This document shows positions 9,582 to 20,532 of a DNA stretch of 64,000 nucleotides, one piece after another. The notes beneath the pieces were generated by a model. It saw nothing but the letters and a program-made list of their open reading frames with translations, was not told the origin of the DNA and ran no database searches. Every line of letters starts with the position of its first letter. The first letter of the stretch is position 1. This stretch comes from Candidatus Zymogenaceae bacterium (GTDB lineage: Bacteria; Desulfobacterota; Zymogenia; Zymogenales; Zymogenaceae): positions 88,757-152,756 of the forward strand of contig JAFGAS010000052.1 of the NCBI GenBank assembly GCA_016933535.1, in the 5' to 3' direction. The translations under genes were made by a program, and so were the position numbers.

Positions 9582-11870
9582 ATGGAAAAGATATCGATGG
9601 AAGAAGAAACAAAACCGACGATGGAAGCCCCAGTGGTTACGGACGAACAACTCAGGGGAAAGCATATCGTGCTGATCGCCCGGGAGCTTACCATTAAAAC
9701 GGGCCAGGTCCGGGCAACGGCGGACCTGTTGGCCGAGGGCGGCACCGTCCCCTTTATCGCCCGGTATCGAAAAGAGGCCACCGGTTCTCTGGACGAGGTC
9801 GCCGTCACCACTATCCGGGATCGGCTTGAGCAGCTGTTTGAGCTGGACAAGCGCAGGGCCGCGATCCTCGCTTCGCTCATCGAGCGGGGGCTTTTGACCG
9901 ATGAGCTCAAGGACATGATCATGGCGGCCGAAACGATGACGGTGCTGGAAGACATCTATCTTCCCTACCGCCCAAAACGTCGCACCCGCGCCACCATCGC
10001 CAAGGAGAAGGGGCTGGAGCCGCTGGCGCTCTCGATTCTCGCCCAGGACGAAAATCCGCCGCTGGACGTCCAGGCCGAGGCGGCACGATATATCGACGAG
10101 GAGAAGGGGGTGGCTTCGGTCGAGGAGGCGCTGGCCGGCGCCCGGGACATCGTTGCCGAGATGATAAGCGAGCACCAGGACGCCCGGGCCCGGGTCCGCG
10201 ATCTCTTCCTCGAAAAGGGAGATATCACGTCGGCGGCCGCCGAGGGAAAAGAAGCAGAAGGGGCCAAATATAAGGACTACTTCGAGTGGAGTGAGTCGGT
10301 CAAGACCGCGCCGTCTCATCGAATCCTTGCAATGCTGCGCGGGGAAAAGGAAAAATTCCTCAGGCTGGTCGTCGAGCCGCCCGAGGCCGAGGGGATCGGG
10401 ATCGTCACGGCCCTGTTTGTAAAAAACAAGACCCAGGCCGCAGGCGAGGTCAGGATTGCCGTCGAAGACGGCTATAAACGGCTCCTTGCCCCCTCGATCG
10501 AAACCGAGACCAGAAACGCCCTCAAACAACGGGCCGACGGGGATGCGATCAGCGTCTTTGCCGCAAACGTCCGGGAGCTGCTGCTGGCATCGCCGCTGGG
10601 GGGAAAGAGCGTTCTGGCAATAGACCCCGGCTACCGCACCGGCTGCAAGGTCGTGTGCCTCGACAACCAGGGAAAGCTCCTTAAAAACGAGACGATCTAC
10701 CCCCATACGGGCGGACAGCGAGCCGAGGAGGCGGGAAAAATCATCGAGGGCCTCGTGGAGCGGTTCGGCGCCGAGATTATCGCCGTCGGCAACGGGACCG
10801 CCGGCCGGGAGACGGAATCGTTTGTGAAGGGTCTCTCGTTTTCCCGGCAGGTCCCGGTGGTCATCGTCAATGAATCGGGCGCGTCCATCTACTCGGCCTC
10901 CGAGGCGGCCCGGGAGGAATTCCCCGATTATGACGTTACGGTTCGGGGGGCGGTTTCCATCGGGCGGCGGTTGATGGACCCGCTGTCCGAATTGGTCAAG
11001 ATCGACCCGAAATCGATCGGGGTGGGCCAGTACCAGCACGACGTGGACCAGGGGGCCCTCAGAAAGAGCCTCGACGACGTGGTGGAGAGCTGCGTCAATG
11101 GGGTGGGGGTCGATCTCAACACGGCCAGCAAACAGCTGTTGACCTACATCTCGGGATTGGGGCCGAGCCTCGCAAAACGGATCATCGAGTTCAGAAATAC
11201 GAACGGCGCATTCTCGTCCCGAGAAGAGATCAAGAAGGTGGCGGGATTGGGTCCCAAGGCATTCGAGCAGGCGGCGGGATTCTTGAGGATCAGAAACGGA
11301 GATAATCCGCTGGACAAAAGCGCGGTCCATCCGGAGAGCTATTCCATAGTCGACAGGATGGCCGCCGACCTCGGCTGTTCGGTCTCTGAGCTGATGGGTA
11401 ACGAGGACCTGCGGACAAACATCACGCTGGATCGGTACGTCACCGATACCGTGGGGCTGCCGACACTCAGGGACATCATGGCCGAACTGGCCAGGCCCGG
11501 CCGCGACCCGCGGGATAAGTTCGAGCCCTTCTCGTTTGCCGACGGCATAAATACAATGGAGGACTTGGCGGCAGGGATGAAGCTTGCCGGTATCGTCACC
11601 AACGTCACGGCCTTCGGCGCCTTCGTCGATATCGGCGTGCATCAGGACGGGCTGGTACACATCAGCCAGCTGGCCGACCGCTTTGTGAAGGACCCGGCCG
11701 AGGTCGTCAAGGTGCACCAGCGGGTCAGCGTTACGGTCATCGAAGTAGATATCGCCCGCAAGCGGATTTCGCTTTCGATGCGCAGCGACCCGTTCAAGCG
11801 CCCCGATGCTCCCGTACAAAAGGACCGGGACGGACGGGGCAAGAGGTTCGATGATCGGCCGCGCCGCTGA
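9582..11870 (+). CDS. tex: Tex family RNA-binding transcriptional accessory protein with C-terminal S1 domain
   Basis: TVPFIARYRKEATGSLDEV, AIDPGYRTGCKVVCLD, VNTA-type HhH region, S1 domain GIVTNVTAFGAFVDIGVHQDGLVHISQL. Confidence 0.95.
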   Translation: MEKISMEEETKPTMEAPVVTDEQLRGKHIVLIARELTIKTGQVRATADLLAEGGTVPFIARYRKEATGSLDEVAVTTIRDRLEQLFELDKRRAAILASLIERGLLTDELKDMIMAAETMTVLEDIYLPYRPKRRTRATIAKEKGLEPLALSILAQDENPPLDVQAEAARYIDEEKGVASVEEALAGARDIVAEMISEHQDARARVRDLFLEKGDITSAAAEGKEAEGAKYKDYFEWSESVKTAPSHRILAMLRGEKEKFLRLVVEPPEAEGIGIVTALFVKNKTQAAGEVRIAVEDGYKRLLAPSIETETRNALKQRADGDAISVFAANVRELLLASPLGGKSVLAIDPGYRTGCKVVCLDNQGKLLKNETIYPHTGGQRAEEAGKIIEGLVERFGAEIIAVGNGTAGRETESFVKGLSFSRQVPVVIVNESGASIYSASEAAREEFPDYDVTVRGAVSIGRRLMDPLSELVKIDPKSIGVGQYQHDVDQGALRKSLDDVVESCVNGVGVDLNTASKQLLTYISGLGPSLAKRIIEFRNTNGAFSSREEIKKVAGLGPKAFEQAAGFLRIRNGDNPLDKSAVHPESYSIVDRMAADLGCSVSELMGNEDLRTNITLDRYVTDTVGLPTLRDIMAELARPGRDPRDKFEPFSFADGINTMEDLAAGMKLAGIVTNVTAFGAFVDIGVHQDGLVHISQLADRFVKDPAEVVKVHQRVSVTVIEVDIARKRISLSMRSDPFKRPDAPVQKDRDGRGKRFDDRPRR

Positions 11871-11973
11871 ATGAAATGATCGAGGAATTTTAAGAAAATA
11901 GTCGGATGCGTTCAGGACGCTTAACAGGGCCCGGCCTTTCAAACCGGATATTTGCCCGGGCCGGTGGATAAAG

Positions 11974-12918
11974 ATGTCCCAATCCAGCCCGGAAATTATC
12001 GACTGGCTCATGACCGGCGCGCGTACCGTCTCCCGGGAGACGGACCAATCGCTGGCGTCATTCAAGAGCCTTATCGACGAGAAGACCGTATCGTTTACCC
12101 TGCCGATCGATCGGGCCGTTGCCGGGGGCTTTTTGGCCGACCGGATCGCGTATGCATTCGCGGCGGGGTACGAGGCCGCCCTCCAAAGGCTCGTACCGAG
12201 ACTGCCCCAAAAAACTATCGTATCGCTGTGCGTGACGGAAAGCGGGGGAGGCCATCCCCGGGCGATCAAGACGCGGCTGGATAAAGACCCCTCGGGTGAG
12301 GGATTTACCCTCACGGGGGAAAAGACCTTTATCACCGCCGCGCTTCAGGCCGAGATCCTGATGGTCGCCGCGTCCACGGGCGCCGATAGCGCCGGAAAGA
12401 ACCGCATCAGGATGGTGCTGGTCAACCGAGGCGAAAAGGGGGTGACGATAACCCCGATGCCCGACCTTCCGTTCGTTCCCGAAATCAGCCACGGGGTCGT
12501 GTCGTTTGCCGGCGTGACGGTCCGGGAGCAAGACGTCCTTGCCGGGGACGGGTACACGGACTACATAAAACCGTTTCGCACCATCGAGGACATACATGTC
12601 GTCGGCGCGGTCATGGGTCACCTCCTGAGGGTCGCGATTACCTTCTCGTGGCCGAAGGAGACCTGCCAGGGGCTGTTGGCCCTGATTGCCGCCGTACGGA
12701 CGCTGGCGGCAGGCGACCCCCGTGACCCGGCGGTACATCTGGCACTGGCCGGCCTCATGACCCTCTTTGACCGGTTCATTACCGACATTGAGCCGCTCTG
12801 GGAAAAGACGGACGCCCCGACGTGCGAGCGCTGGGCGAGAGATCGAAAACTTCTCTCGGTGGCCGAAAAGGCGCGGCAGGCGCGGCTTTCAGGCGCGTGG
12901 AGTCATTATGATTTCTGA
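11974..12918 (+). CDS. Acyl-CoA dehydrogenase-like protein (divergent)
   Basis: ACAD-like middle domain: SLCVTESGGGHP...LTGEKTFIT...VNRGEKGVTI. Confidence 0.6.
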   Translation: MSQSSPEIIDWLMTGARTVSRETDQSLASFKSLIDEKTVSFTLPIDRAVAGGFLADRIAYAFAAGYEAALQRLVPRLPQKTIVSLCVTESGGGHPRAIKTRLDKDPSGEGFTLTGEKTFITAALQAEILMVAASTGADSAGKNRIRMVLVNRGEKGVTITPMPDLPFVPEISHGVVSFAGVTVREQDVLAGDGYTDYIKPFRTIEDIHVVGAVMGHLLRVAITFSWPKETCQGLLALIAAVRTLAAGDPRDPAVHLALAGLMTLFDRFITDIEPLWEKTDAPTCERWARDRKLLSVAEKARQARLSGAWSHYDF

Positions 12919-13087
12919 TCAGAAATCCCCCCGGGTACGGTGATATACGGCGCCCTTCGGGATCGGACGGAGATCTCGCGCCGGTACCGCCATGACCGCC
13001 CGGGGTTCGGGCTGTCTTATCTGCGGCCGGCATCGGCTGATACAAGAAGATGACGGGCGGGACCCGATTCTACAACGAACCGGGGGC

Positions 13088-13939
13088 TCAAGACTTCTTT
13101 TTCAACTCCGCCGGCAATGAGTCGGTAATCCCGTGCCGCTTTTTAAACTCCGAAAACCCGTATACCTTTTTCCCCAGATAGGTCATGTCGATCGCACCCG
13201 CCGGGCAGTTGTTGATACACCCGAGACACGAGATACAGCGTTTCGTATCCACGGTAAACGTGCGAAGGTCTATTGCCCCCACGGGACACTTCTTTTCGCA
13301 GATGCCGCACGCGGTACAGGCCGACGCATCGATCGTGTGGCGTCCGGTCATGATCTTGTTGAAGGCGACACTCGGCCTTCCCCGGAGAAAATCGGCCGGG
13401 AAGAACTCCTTTCGATACGAGACGGCCGTACCCTCCCGGGCCCGCCCGAGGACCGCGGCTGCATACCGCCTGACCCGATTGTAGGTCTCTTCGTCGGGAC
13501 GGTGGCTAAACGTGAGGATCCTCCGTTCATTTCCCATAGACCAGGTCGGTGCGAAGGTGGAGACGGCGCCGAAGGTCTCCATGCCCACGGGAAGGCCGCC
13601 CCGCCGCCAGAGGAGCTTCAGGAGGCGTCGGGCGGTATTGCGCTGATTGCCGCCGTCACCGCCGTAAGTGACAAAGGACGCCACCGGAACACCGCCCAGG
13701 CGAGGAGCCGAAGACAGGGCACCGACGACGTTGGAGGGGACGTCCCAGTAGAAGACCGGTACGCCGACCATGATCAAATCGAACGACGGGAGGGCGGCCA
13801 TATTGAAGGTGCGTACGTCGGCCGTGACGGCCCGCAGGCCGGCCGATTCCCAGACCGCAGCAATCAACCGGCCGTAGATCTCCGTCTGTCCCGTCTGGCT
13901 GTAGGTGATTACAAGGGCGCGCCGGGGATCGTGTTTCAT
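13088..13939 (-). CDS. EFR1-type flavodoxin/ferredoxin fusion
   Basis: N-terminal flavodoxin-like domain (ALVITYSQTGQTEIYG) plus two CxxCxxCxxxCP [4Fe-4S] motifs; start taken at internal MKHDPRR. Confidence 0.85.
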   Translation of the reverse strand: MKHDPRRALVITYSQTGQTEIYGRLIAAVWESAGLRAVTADVRTFNMAALPSFDLIMVGVPVFYWDVPSNVVGALSSAPRLGGVPVASFVTYGGDGGNQRNTARRLLKLLWRRGGLPVGMETFGAVSTFAPTWSMGNERRILTFSHRPDEETYNRVRRYAAAVLGRAREGTAVSYRKEFFPADFLRGRPSVAFNKIMTGRHTIDASACTACGICEKKCPVGAIDLRTFTVDTKRCISCLGCINNCPAGAIDMTYLGKKVYGFSEFKKRHGITDSLPAELKKKS

Positions 13940-14100
13940 ATCGCATGTTCCTTTATGAAATCTGGGGGAATTTTCATTCTCCGGTTTATGCCCGTCTGTG
14001 AAGGGCCAAAATTTCGATAGGGCACGGCCATCGGTTATGATACTATACAATATGCCGTGATGTTTTATCAAGCCTCTAAAGATCGTGGAAAACACTTTTT

Positions 14101-14655
14101 ATGAAGCCTACGAAAATACCCTGCGACTACCTTGGCCGTGAAGGGAGCCGGCGCGCGGAGATCCTCTTCTCGGCGATCGAGCCGTACCTGAAGGCGTCAA
14201 TGACGTATCTCGACATCGGCTGCGGAACGGCCCCCCTTACCCTTTTCATCGACGAGTTGCTGCCCCCCGCGCGCTACATCGGGATCGACCTGAACAGCGA
14301 GGCGATCGGCGCCTGCAAGAGCGAGTATCCGCATCATACGTGGCTCTGCATCAGGAGCGATGCCTTCGTCATCGAAATACATCATGACGTAGTTATCCAT
14401 ACGGGCATCAACTCCCGGCGCTTCAATGATGCGGAAATTCACGGACGGATCCTCGATACTCCTGATTCGGGCCCGTCGGTGGTCTTGCTCGAATCGGGGG
14501 ATTATCATGACGGGCCCAGCGATACCCATGAAATCTACGAAGAGATCAGGGAACTCTACCGTGATCGGGGATTTTTGCTAAAGCGGGAGGAAGTTCTGGT
14601 GATTTCACACTTCCCTGTCCCGGTTCGCCGGTATGCGGTCTTTATCCGTTCATGA
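14101..14655 (+). CDS. Class I SAM-dependent methyltransferase-like protein
   Basis: TYLDIGCGTAPLTLFID motif I. Confidence 0.7.
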   Translation: MKPTKIPCDYLGREGSRRAEILFSAIEPYLKASMTYLDIGCGTAPLTLFIDELLPPARYIGIDLNSEAIGACKSEYPHHTWLCIRSDAFVIEIHHDVVIHTGINSRRFNDAEIHGRILDTPDSGPSVVLLESGDYHDGPSDTHEIYEEIRELYRDRGFLLKREEVLVISHFPVPVRRYAVFIRS

Positions 14656-15118
14656 TCCGGTCTACCCGCGTTTTTATATCCGAACAATCAAGTAAGACTA
14701 TTGTCCCCATATGACGCGATAATGCAATAAAGTAGCCTAACATACCGATAATATTAGTCTATCGGGTTGCTTAAGAAATAAGCAAATCCGTAGAATAGGC
14801 CTGTTTTCAATGAGTTAGTCGTCCGCGGCCATAAGGTTACCCACACGTTATACACAATGGCCGATCTCGGCGTATAAAATATACAAAAAAGACGGTACGC
14901 CGATACGTTACCGCGCGGACGATAGGCCGCGGGGGGGCGGTGATATGATATCGATAGGAAAACCGGCACGGATTCCCGACCGATTGTTTTTGCCGGGTCC
15001 GGGACATACAGAATACCCCCCGGCTTGCGATTTGACTTGAAATATTTCTCAAGCTGCGCTATTTTCGACAATTGGATATTACGAACCGGGAGCCCACTGA
15101 ACGAAAGGAGCATGTCCC

Positions 15119-17026
15119 ATGAATCAAGCAGCTTTAACCGCCGACCGAAAGACACGTGCCATGATTATCGCCGCGGCCGGCGGAATCGATGAGGCCGTCA
15201 GGTCGGGAAAACTCGACAGACAGATCGACATCACCCTGTCGGAGGCCATCGTCCTTGGGCTCATCCGTCAGGATGTGCGGCGGTTTGTGGGGATCTTCGG
15301 GCACGGCTCCACGGAGGTGGGGGAAGTGCTGCGCGTCTACGAAGAAGCGGGGGTGGTAAAGAGCTACGCGGTCAGGAGCGAAATCGAGGCGGTCCATGCG
15401 GCCACGGCGCTTCGCTGGGTAACGGGCCAAAAGGCCGCCGTCTTTACCTCTATCGGCCCGGGCGCGATGCACGCGCTGGCGGCCTCCCTTGCCCCCCTGA
15501 GCGACGGGATCGGGCTGTGGCTTTTGCTGGGTGATGAGACCACCGAGGACGAGGGACCCAATATGCAGCAGATCGCTCGACATGAGCAAAACCTCTTCTT
15601 TGGGCTCTTTTCGGCCATGGGAAGCACCTATATGCTGCACACCCCGAGGGCGATCTCGTCGGCGCTGAGGCGCGGGCTCAACACGGTGGATCACCCCTTC
15701 CGGCCCGGGCCATTTTTTCTGCTTATGCCCATGAACACCCAGCCGGTGAAGATTACCTGCTTCAACCTGGATTCGCTTCCCTCCAAGGCCCCGCCGCGTC
15801 AGGGGGCGGCCGCCGAAAACGGCGTCCACGGGGGATCGAATATATATGACCGGGCGGTCGATGCGATCCTTTCGTCTCAACGGGTGGTGGTCAAGGCGGG
15901 GGGTGGAGCGCGCTTGGCCGGAAGAGAACTGGCCCGATTCCTCGAACTGGCCGACGCCGTGGCGGTCACCAGCCCCCTCGTTTCCGGGGTGATCCCGTTT
16001 GACCATCCCCGGAACATGACCGTCGGGGGATCCAAGGGCTCCATCTCCGGCAACTTTGCCATGGAAGAGGCCGACTGCCTGGTTGCCGTCGGGTCCCGGT
16101 TTGTCTGTCAATCGGACTGCTCCCGCACCGGTTATCCGAAGGTCAAGCAAGTCATCAATATCAACGGTGATATCGAGTCGGCCATGCATTACCGGCGGAC
16201 AATTCCATTTGTCGGGGATGCCGCGGCGACCCTGGCCGTTCTCAACGAGCGGCTGGCCAAGGCAATCAAAGAACGTCCGAAGGAGAAGTCCGACTGGTTT
16301 GAGCGGTGCCGGGCAAAGCGTCTGGAGTGGGACGCATTCAGGGAAAAACGATACCAAACCCCGGTCCTCTTTGATCCCGTATGGGAACGCGAGGTGCTGA
16401 CCCAGCCGGCCGTCATCAAGGCCGCCACCGACTGGGCCAGGTCGGGGGATGTGGTGACCTTTTTTGACGCGGGGGACGTGCAGGCCAACGGGTTTCAGAT
16501 ATCCGAGGATGATCGGCTCGGGCGGACCTTCACCGAGACCGGCGCAAGCTACATGGGCTTTGCCGTATCGGCGCTCCTGGCAACGGCGCTTGCGTCCGAA
16601 CCGTTTTACGGCCTTGCCCTTTCGGGCGACGGATCGTTCGTGATGAATCCGCAGATACTCATCGACGGGGTCGAGCACGGCGCCCGCGGCTGTATCGTCG
16701 TCATGGACAACCGACGGATGGGGGCCATCTCCGGCCTGCAGGAGGCCCAGTACTGTACGGCCTATGCCACGGCCGACTCGGTGAGGATCGACTATGCGGC
16801 GTGGGCGCGCTCGATTACCGGGGTGGCGGCTTTATCGGGGATTAATACGATCGAAGACCTGATTTCGGCCCTCAACAAGGCCAGGAAACATGACGGCATC
16901 TCGCTCATCCACGTGCCGGTCTACTGGGGAAGCGATCCGCTGGGGGGGATGGGAGTCTTCGGACGGTGGAACGTGGGCAACTGGTGCGAGGAGACACAGG
17001 ATTTTCGTCACGAGATCGGGTTGTAA
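15119..17026 (+). CDS. Thiamine pyrophosphate-dependent acetolactate synthase/IolD-like enzyme
   Basis: GIFGHGSTEVGEVLRVYEE N-terminal PYR domain and GDGSFVMNPQILIDGVEHGARGCIVVMDNRRMG TPP-binding motif. Confidence 0.85.
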   Translation: MNQAALTADRKTRAMIIAAAGGIDEAVRSGKLDRQIDITLSEAIVLGLIRQDVRRFVGIFGHGSTEVGEVLRVYEEAGVVKSYAVRSEIEAVHAATALRWVTGQKAAVFTSIGPGAMHALAASLAPLSDGIGLWLLLGDETTEDEGPNMQQIARHEQNLFFGLFSAMGSTYMLHTPRAISSALRRGLNTVDHPFRPGPFFLLMPMNTQPVKITCFNLDSLPSKAPPRQGAAAENGVHGGSNIYDRAVDAILSSQRVVVKAGGGARLAGRELARFLELADAVAVTSPLVSGVIPFDHPRNMTVGGSKGSISGNFAMEEADCLVAVGSRFVCQSDCSRTGYPKVKQVININGDIESAMHYRRTIPFVGDAAATLAVLNERLAKAIKERPKEKSDWFERCRAKRLEWDAFREKRYQTPVLFDPVWEREVLTQPAVIKAATDWARSGDVVTFFDAGDVQANGFQISEDDRLGRTFTETGASYMGFAVSALLATALASEPFYGLALSGDGSFVMNPQILIDGVEHGARGCIVVMDNRRMGAISGLQEAQYCTAYATADSVRIDYAAWARSITGVAALSGINTIEDLISALNKARKHDGISLIHVPVYWGSDPLGGMGVFGRWNVGNWCEETQDFRHEIGL

Positions 17027-17230
17027 CGGGGCGGTTACCCGGACCGAATCGGCATGATTTCTTGCCAGGAGGCTAAGTGGGCGGTGAGTTGACCTTTAGC
17101 CCTTCGTGCCCGAAAAGAGAGGGACTCACCACCAGAACACTAAGGCACGAAGAGACAAACGCCGGCGTCTGACGTTCGAATAGGACGGCGACACGGCATG
17201 GCCATTATAACGTAAATACAGGGAAACACT

Positions 17231-18667
17231 ATGGATAGACCAAACCTGATGTATATAGACGGTCAGTGGGTTGGGGCATCCGACGGCAAGACCACCGACG
17301 TCATAGACCCCGCCAGCGAGCAAGTCGTCGATACGGTCCCCGTGGCGACGGGAACAGACCTTGACCGGGCCCTTGCGGCGGCCGAGATCGGATTTGCGGC
17401 ATGGAGGGAAACGGACGCCTGGACGCGCAGCGCGATCATACGCAGAGTTGCCGAACTCGTCCGGGAGCGGACGGATCGGATCGCCGAGATGCTCACGGAG
17501 GAAGAGGGCAAGCCCACCGCCGAGGCCGTCGGGGAAATACGGGCCGCCGCCGACCAGTTTGACTGGTACGCCGACGAGGCGCGCCGTATCTATGGGCGGG
17601 TTATCGACGGCCACAGCCGGGAGCACCGGCTTCTGGTCATCCGGCAGCCTATCGGGCCGGTGGCGGCGTTTTCTCCCTGGAATTTCCCGGCGCTCCTGTC
17701 GTCCCGCAAGATCGCCCCGGCGCTGGCGGCGGGCTGCTCGGTCATCGTCAAGCCTGCGGTCGAGGCGCCGCGCACGACGCTGTGCCTGGCGCAGGCCTGC
17801 CATGATGCGGGGGTGCCGCCGGGAGTGGTCGGTATGGTCACCGGCAGCTCTTCTTTCATCAGCTCATACCTCATTTCTTCTCCGATCATCCGAAAGGTAA
17901 CGCTGACGGGGTCGGTGCCGGTCGGGATCGATATCCTCAGGGCGTGTGCGGACGGCATCAAGGCCGTCTCGATGGAGCTCGGGGGGCATTCGCCGGTGCT
18001 GGTCTTCCCGGACGCCGACATCCAGAGGGCGGCCCAGCTCTGCGCCCGGGCAAAATATCGAAACAACGGGCAGGTCTGCATTGCGGCAAGCCGCTTTTTC
18101 GTCCACGAGTCGGTTGCCGAACAGTTCACCGATCACTTCGTAAAGGTCACGCGGTCACTGAAGGTGGGTGACGGAAGGAAAGCCGATACCGACGTGGGGC
18201 CGCTGGCAAACGTGCGGCGGCTTGAGACGACCGAACGGCTGGTAGAGGACGCCGTAAAAAAGGGTGCATCGCTGGTGGCGGGGGGGCACCGCGCCGACGG
18301 ATTTGAGCACGGCTATTTCTTTGAGCCGACGGTCCTGGTGGGGGTCGACGGGTCGATGGCCGTCATGACCGAGGAGCCGTTTTGCCCCATCGCTCCCATT
18401 GCGACGTTCGCCGACCTGGACGAGGCCGTGGCCAAGGCAAACGCGACCGAGTTCGGCCTGGCGGGGTACATCTTCACGACAGACACGAAAACGGCGTTTC
18501 TGGCCGCCGAGCGGCTCGACGTGGGGATGGTGGGAGTCAATACCCTGCTTCTGGCGGCAGCCGAGATCCCCTTCGGGGGGGTCAAGAAATCGGGATTCGG
18601 CCGCGAGGGGGGGACCGAATGGGTCGAGTCCTACACGGTGACCAAACATATCAATATCCAACTGTAA
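17231..18667 (+). CDS. NAD-dependent aldehyde dehydrogenase (succinate-semialdehyde dehydrogenase-like)
   Basis: FSPWNFPALLSSRKIAPALAAGCSVIVKPA, MELGGHSPVLVFPDAD, NNGQVCIAASRFFV catalytic Cys. Confidence 0.95.
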   Translation: MDRPNLMYIDGQWVGASDGKTTDVIDPASEQVVDTVPVATGTDLDRALAAAEIGFAAWRETDAWTRSAIIRRVAELVRERTDRIAEMLTEEEGKPTAEAVGEIRAAADQFDWYADEARRIYGRVIDGHSREHRLLVIRQPIGPVAAFSPWNFPALLSSRKIAPALAAGCSVIVKPAVEAPRTTLCLAQACHDAGVPPGVVGMVTGSSSFISSYLISSPIIRKVTLTGSVPVGIDILRACADGIKAVSMELGGHSPVLVFPDADIQRAAQLCARAKYRNNGQVCIAASRFFVHESVAEQFTDHFVKVTRSLKVGDGRKADTDVGPLANVRRLETTERLVEDAVKKGASLVAGGHRADGFEHGYFFEPTVLVGVDGSMAVMTEEPFCPIAPIATFADLDEAVAKANATEFGLAGYIFTTDTKTAFLAAERLDVGMVGVNTLLLAAAEIPFGGVKKSGFGREGGTEWVESYTVTKHINIQL

Positions 18668-18745
18668 CGGGTTCTTGTGCCCCTGGGCCTTCCGTTCGGC
18701 GGACGGGCCGAAGAGGAGCCGGGGGCCGGGAAGGAGTAACCGCCA

Positions 18746-20440
18746 ATGGTAAAGACGAGAAAACCCGAAGGTATCACGAAAAACCTGACCAGCTACGGCG
18801 ATAATGAATTCTCGCTCTATATCCGCCGGGCCTTCCTTGCGTCGGCGGGGTTTGACAGTGTCGATCTCTCGCGCCCCATTGTGGGGATCGTTGACACCAG
18901 CTCGGACTACAACACCTGTCATCGCCAGATGCCCGAAATGGTGGCGGCCGTAAAACGGGGGGTGCTTCAAGCAGGCGGCCTTCCCCTGGCCTTTCCGACC
19001 ATATCGCTCCACGAAATCCTGACGTCGCCCACAACGATGCTCTTTCGCAATCTGGCCGCCATGGACACCGAGGAGATGATACGTGCCCAGCCGATGGACG
19101 CGGTGGTGCTGCTCTCGGGGTGCGACAAGACGGTGCCGGCCCAGATCATGGCCGCGGTGAGCGCCGATATCCCGGCGGTCTCGGTGGTGGCCGGGCCGAT
19201 GCTCACGGGGTTCTGGCGGGGCGAGCGCCTCGGGGCGTGCACCGATTGCAGGCGCTTCTGGGCCTCGTACCGGGCCGGCGAATTGACCAAGGCCGAGATC
19301 GACGAAATTGAGGGTTCTCTCTGCTTTACCGGCGGAACCTGCATGGTCATGGGGACGGCCTCCACGATGGCGTGCCTCGTTGAGGCATTGGGGCTGATGC
19401 TGCCCGGCGGGGCGGCGATCCCACACGCGGCGGGCCGTCGTCTCATCCACGCGGCCGCCGCGGGAAGGCGCGCCGTAGAGATGATCCGCGAGGGACTGAC
19501 GCCGTCTAGAATCCTCTCGAAGGCGTCCTTTTCCAACGCGCTGGTTGTCCTGGCGGCGCTGGCCGGCTCCACAAATGCCGTTATCCATCTTCTGGCCGTT
19601 GCCCGCCGGGCGGGGATCGATCTCTCTCTGGCCGAGTTCGATGAGACGGCACGGCGCGTCCCGGTCCTGGTGGACGTGAAGCCGGCCGGGTCGGGATACC
19701 TCGAGGACTTTTTCCACGCCGGGGGGATGCCCGCGCTCCTCAAGGTGCTCTCTCCATTGCTGGATCACGGGGCGGCCACGATTGCCGGAAAGACGATCGG
19801 CCGGCTCATCGATGAGGCCCCGCAGCCCTTCGGCCCGACAATCCGCCCGCTCTCCGACCCCCTTAGGGAGGTACAGGACCCCGGGGCCCTGGCCGTCATC
19901 AGGGGAACGCTGGCGCCGGGAGGCGCGGTCCTGAAGGCAGCAGCGGCAAGCCCCGGCCTTTTTTCCCACCGGGGTCCTGCGGTGGTCTTCGAGTCGCCGG
20001 CCGATGCCGTGGCTCGTATCGACGATCCGGCGCTGGGAATCACTGCCGATCACGTTATGGTGCTCAGGAACGCCGGGCCGGTGGCGGCAGGGATGCCCGA
20101 GGCGGGGTCGTTGCAGATTCCACGGTATCTGGCGGCCCGCGGGGTCAAGGACATGGTGCGTGTCTCGGACGGTAGGATGAGCGGAACGGCATACGGGACG
20201 GTGGTGCTTCACGTAAGCCCGGAGGCCGCCGTCGGCGGGCCGCTGGCGCTGGTTTCCGACGGGGATATCATCGAGCTCGATGTAGGAAAGAGGAGGATCG
20301 ATTTGCTGGTGGACGACAAGGAGCTTGCCGCCCGCCGAGACCGGTGGAAGGCGCCCGCACCGCCCGCGCGGGGCTACCGGCGGCTCTTCTTCGAACACGT
20401 CTTGCAGGCCGAGGAGGGGTGCGATTTCGATTTTCTCTAA
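18746..20440 (+). CDS. IlvD/Edd family dehydratase
   Basis: DYNTCHRQMPE, SGCDKTVPAQ, GTCMVMGTASTMAC Fe-S ligands; SDGRMSGTAYG. Confidence 0.93.
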   Translation: MVKTRKPEGITKNLTSYGDNEFSLYIRRAFLASAGFDSVDLSRPIVGIVDTSSDYNTCHRQMPEMVAAVKRGVLQAGGLPLAFPTISLHEILTSPTTMLFRNLAAMDTEEMIRAQPMDAVVLLSGCDKTVPAQIMAAVSADIPAVSVVAGPMLTGFWRGERLGACTDCRRFWASYRAGELTKAEIDEIEGSLCFTGGTCMVMGTASTMACLVEALGLMLPGGAAIPHAAGRRLIHAAAAGRRAVEMIREGLTPSRILSKASFSNALVVLAALAGSTNAVIHLLAVARRAGIDLSLAEFDETARRVPVLVDVKPAGSGYLEDFFHAGGMPALLKVLSPLLDHGAATIAGKTIGRLIDEAPQPFGPTIRPLSDPLREVQDPGALAVIRGTLAPGGAVLKAAAASPGLFSHRGPAVVFESPADAVARIDDPALGITADHVMVLRNAGPVAAGMPEAGSLQIPRYLAARGVKDMVRVSDGRMSGTAYGTVVLHVSPEAAVGGPLALVSDGDIIELDVGKRRIDLLVDDKELAARRDRWKAPAPPARGYRRLFFEHVLQAEEGCDFDFL

Positions 20441-20532
20441 TGCCGACCGGGTCGGAAAGCATTCCGCGGCCGGGTGACGTCATGGGCGGATATACCCGTG
20501 TCCCATAAGAGCATTGACAGGAGAACAGCGGT

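Noticed and set aside
9459-12335. 958-aa minus-strand ORF
   Set aside because: Antisense of tex and the ACAD-like gene; GC-rich codon third-position artefact, low-complexity composition, no domains.
14656-15118. Missed gene in the AT-richer 460-bp gap
   Set aside because: Short ORFs there show no family motifs; hairpin-like segments suggest regulatory or decayed sequence only.
15134-16678. 514-aa minus-strand ORF
   Set aside because: Antisense of the TPP-dependent enzyme; no recognisable motifs.
18155-20398. 747-aa minus-strand ORF
   Set aside because: Antisense of the IlvD/Edd dehydratase; arginine/glycine/histidine-rich artefact.
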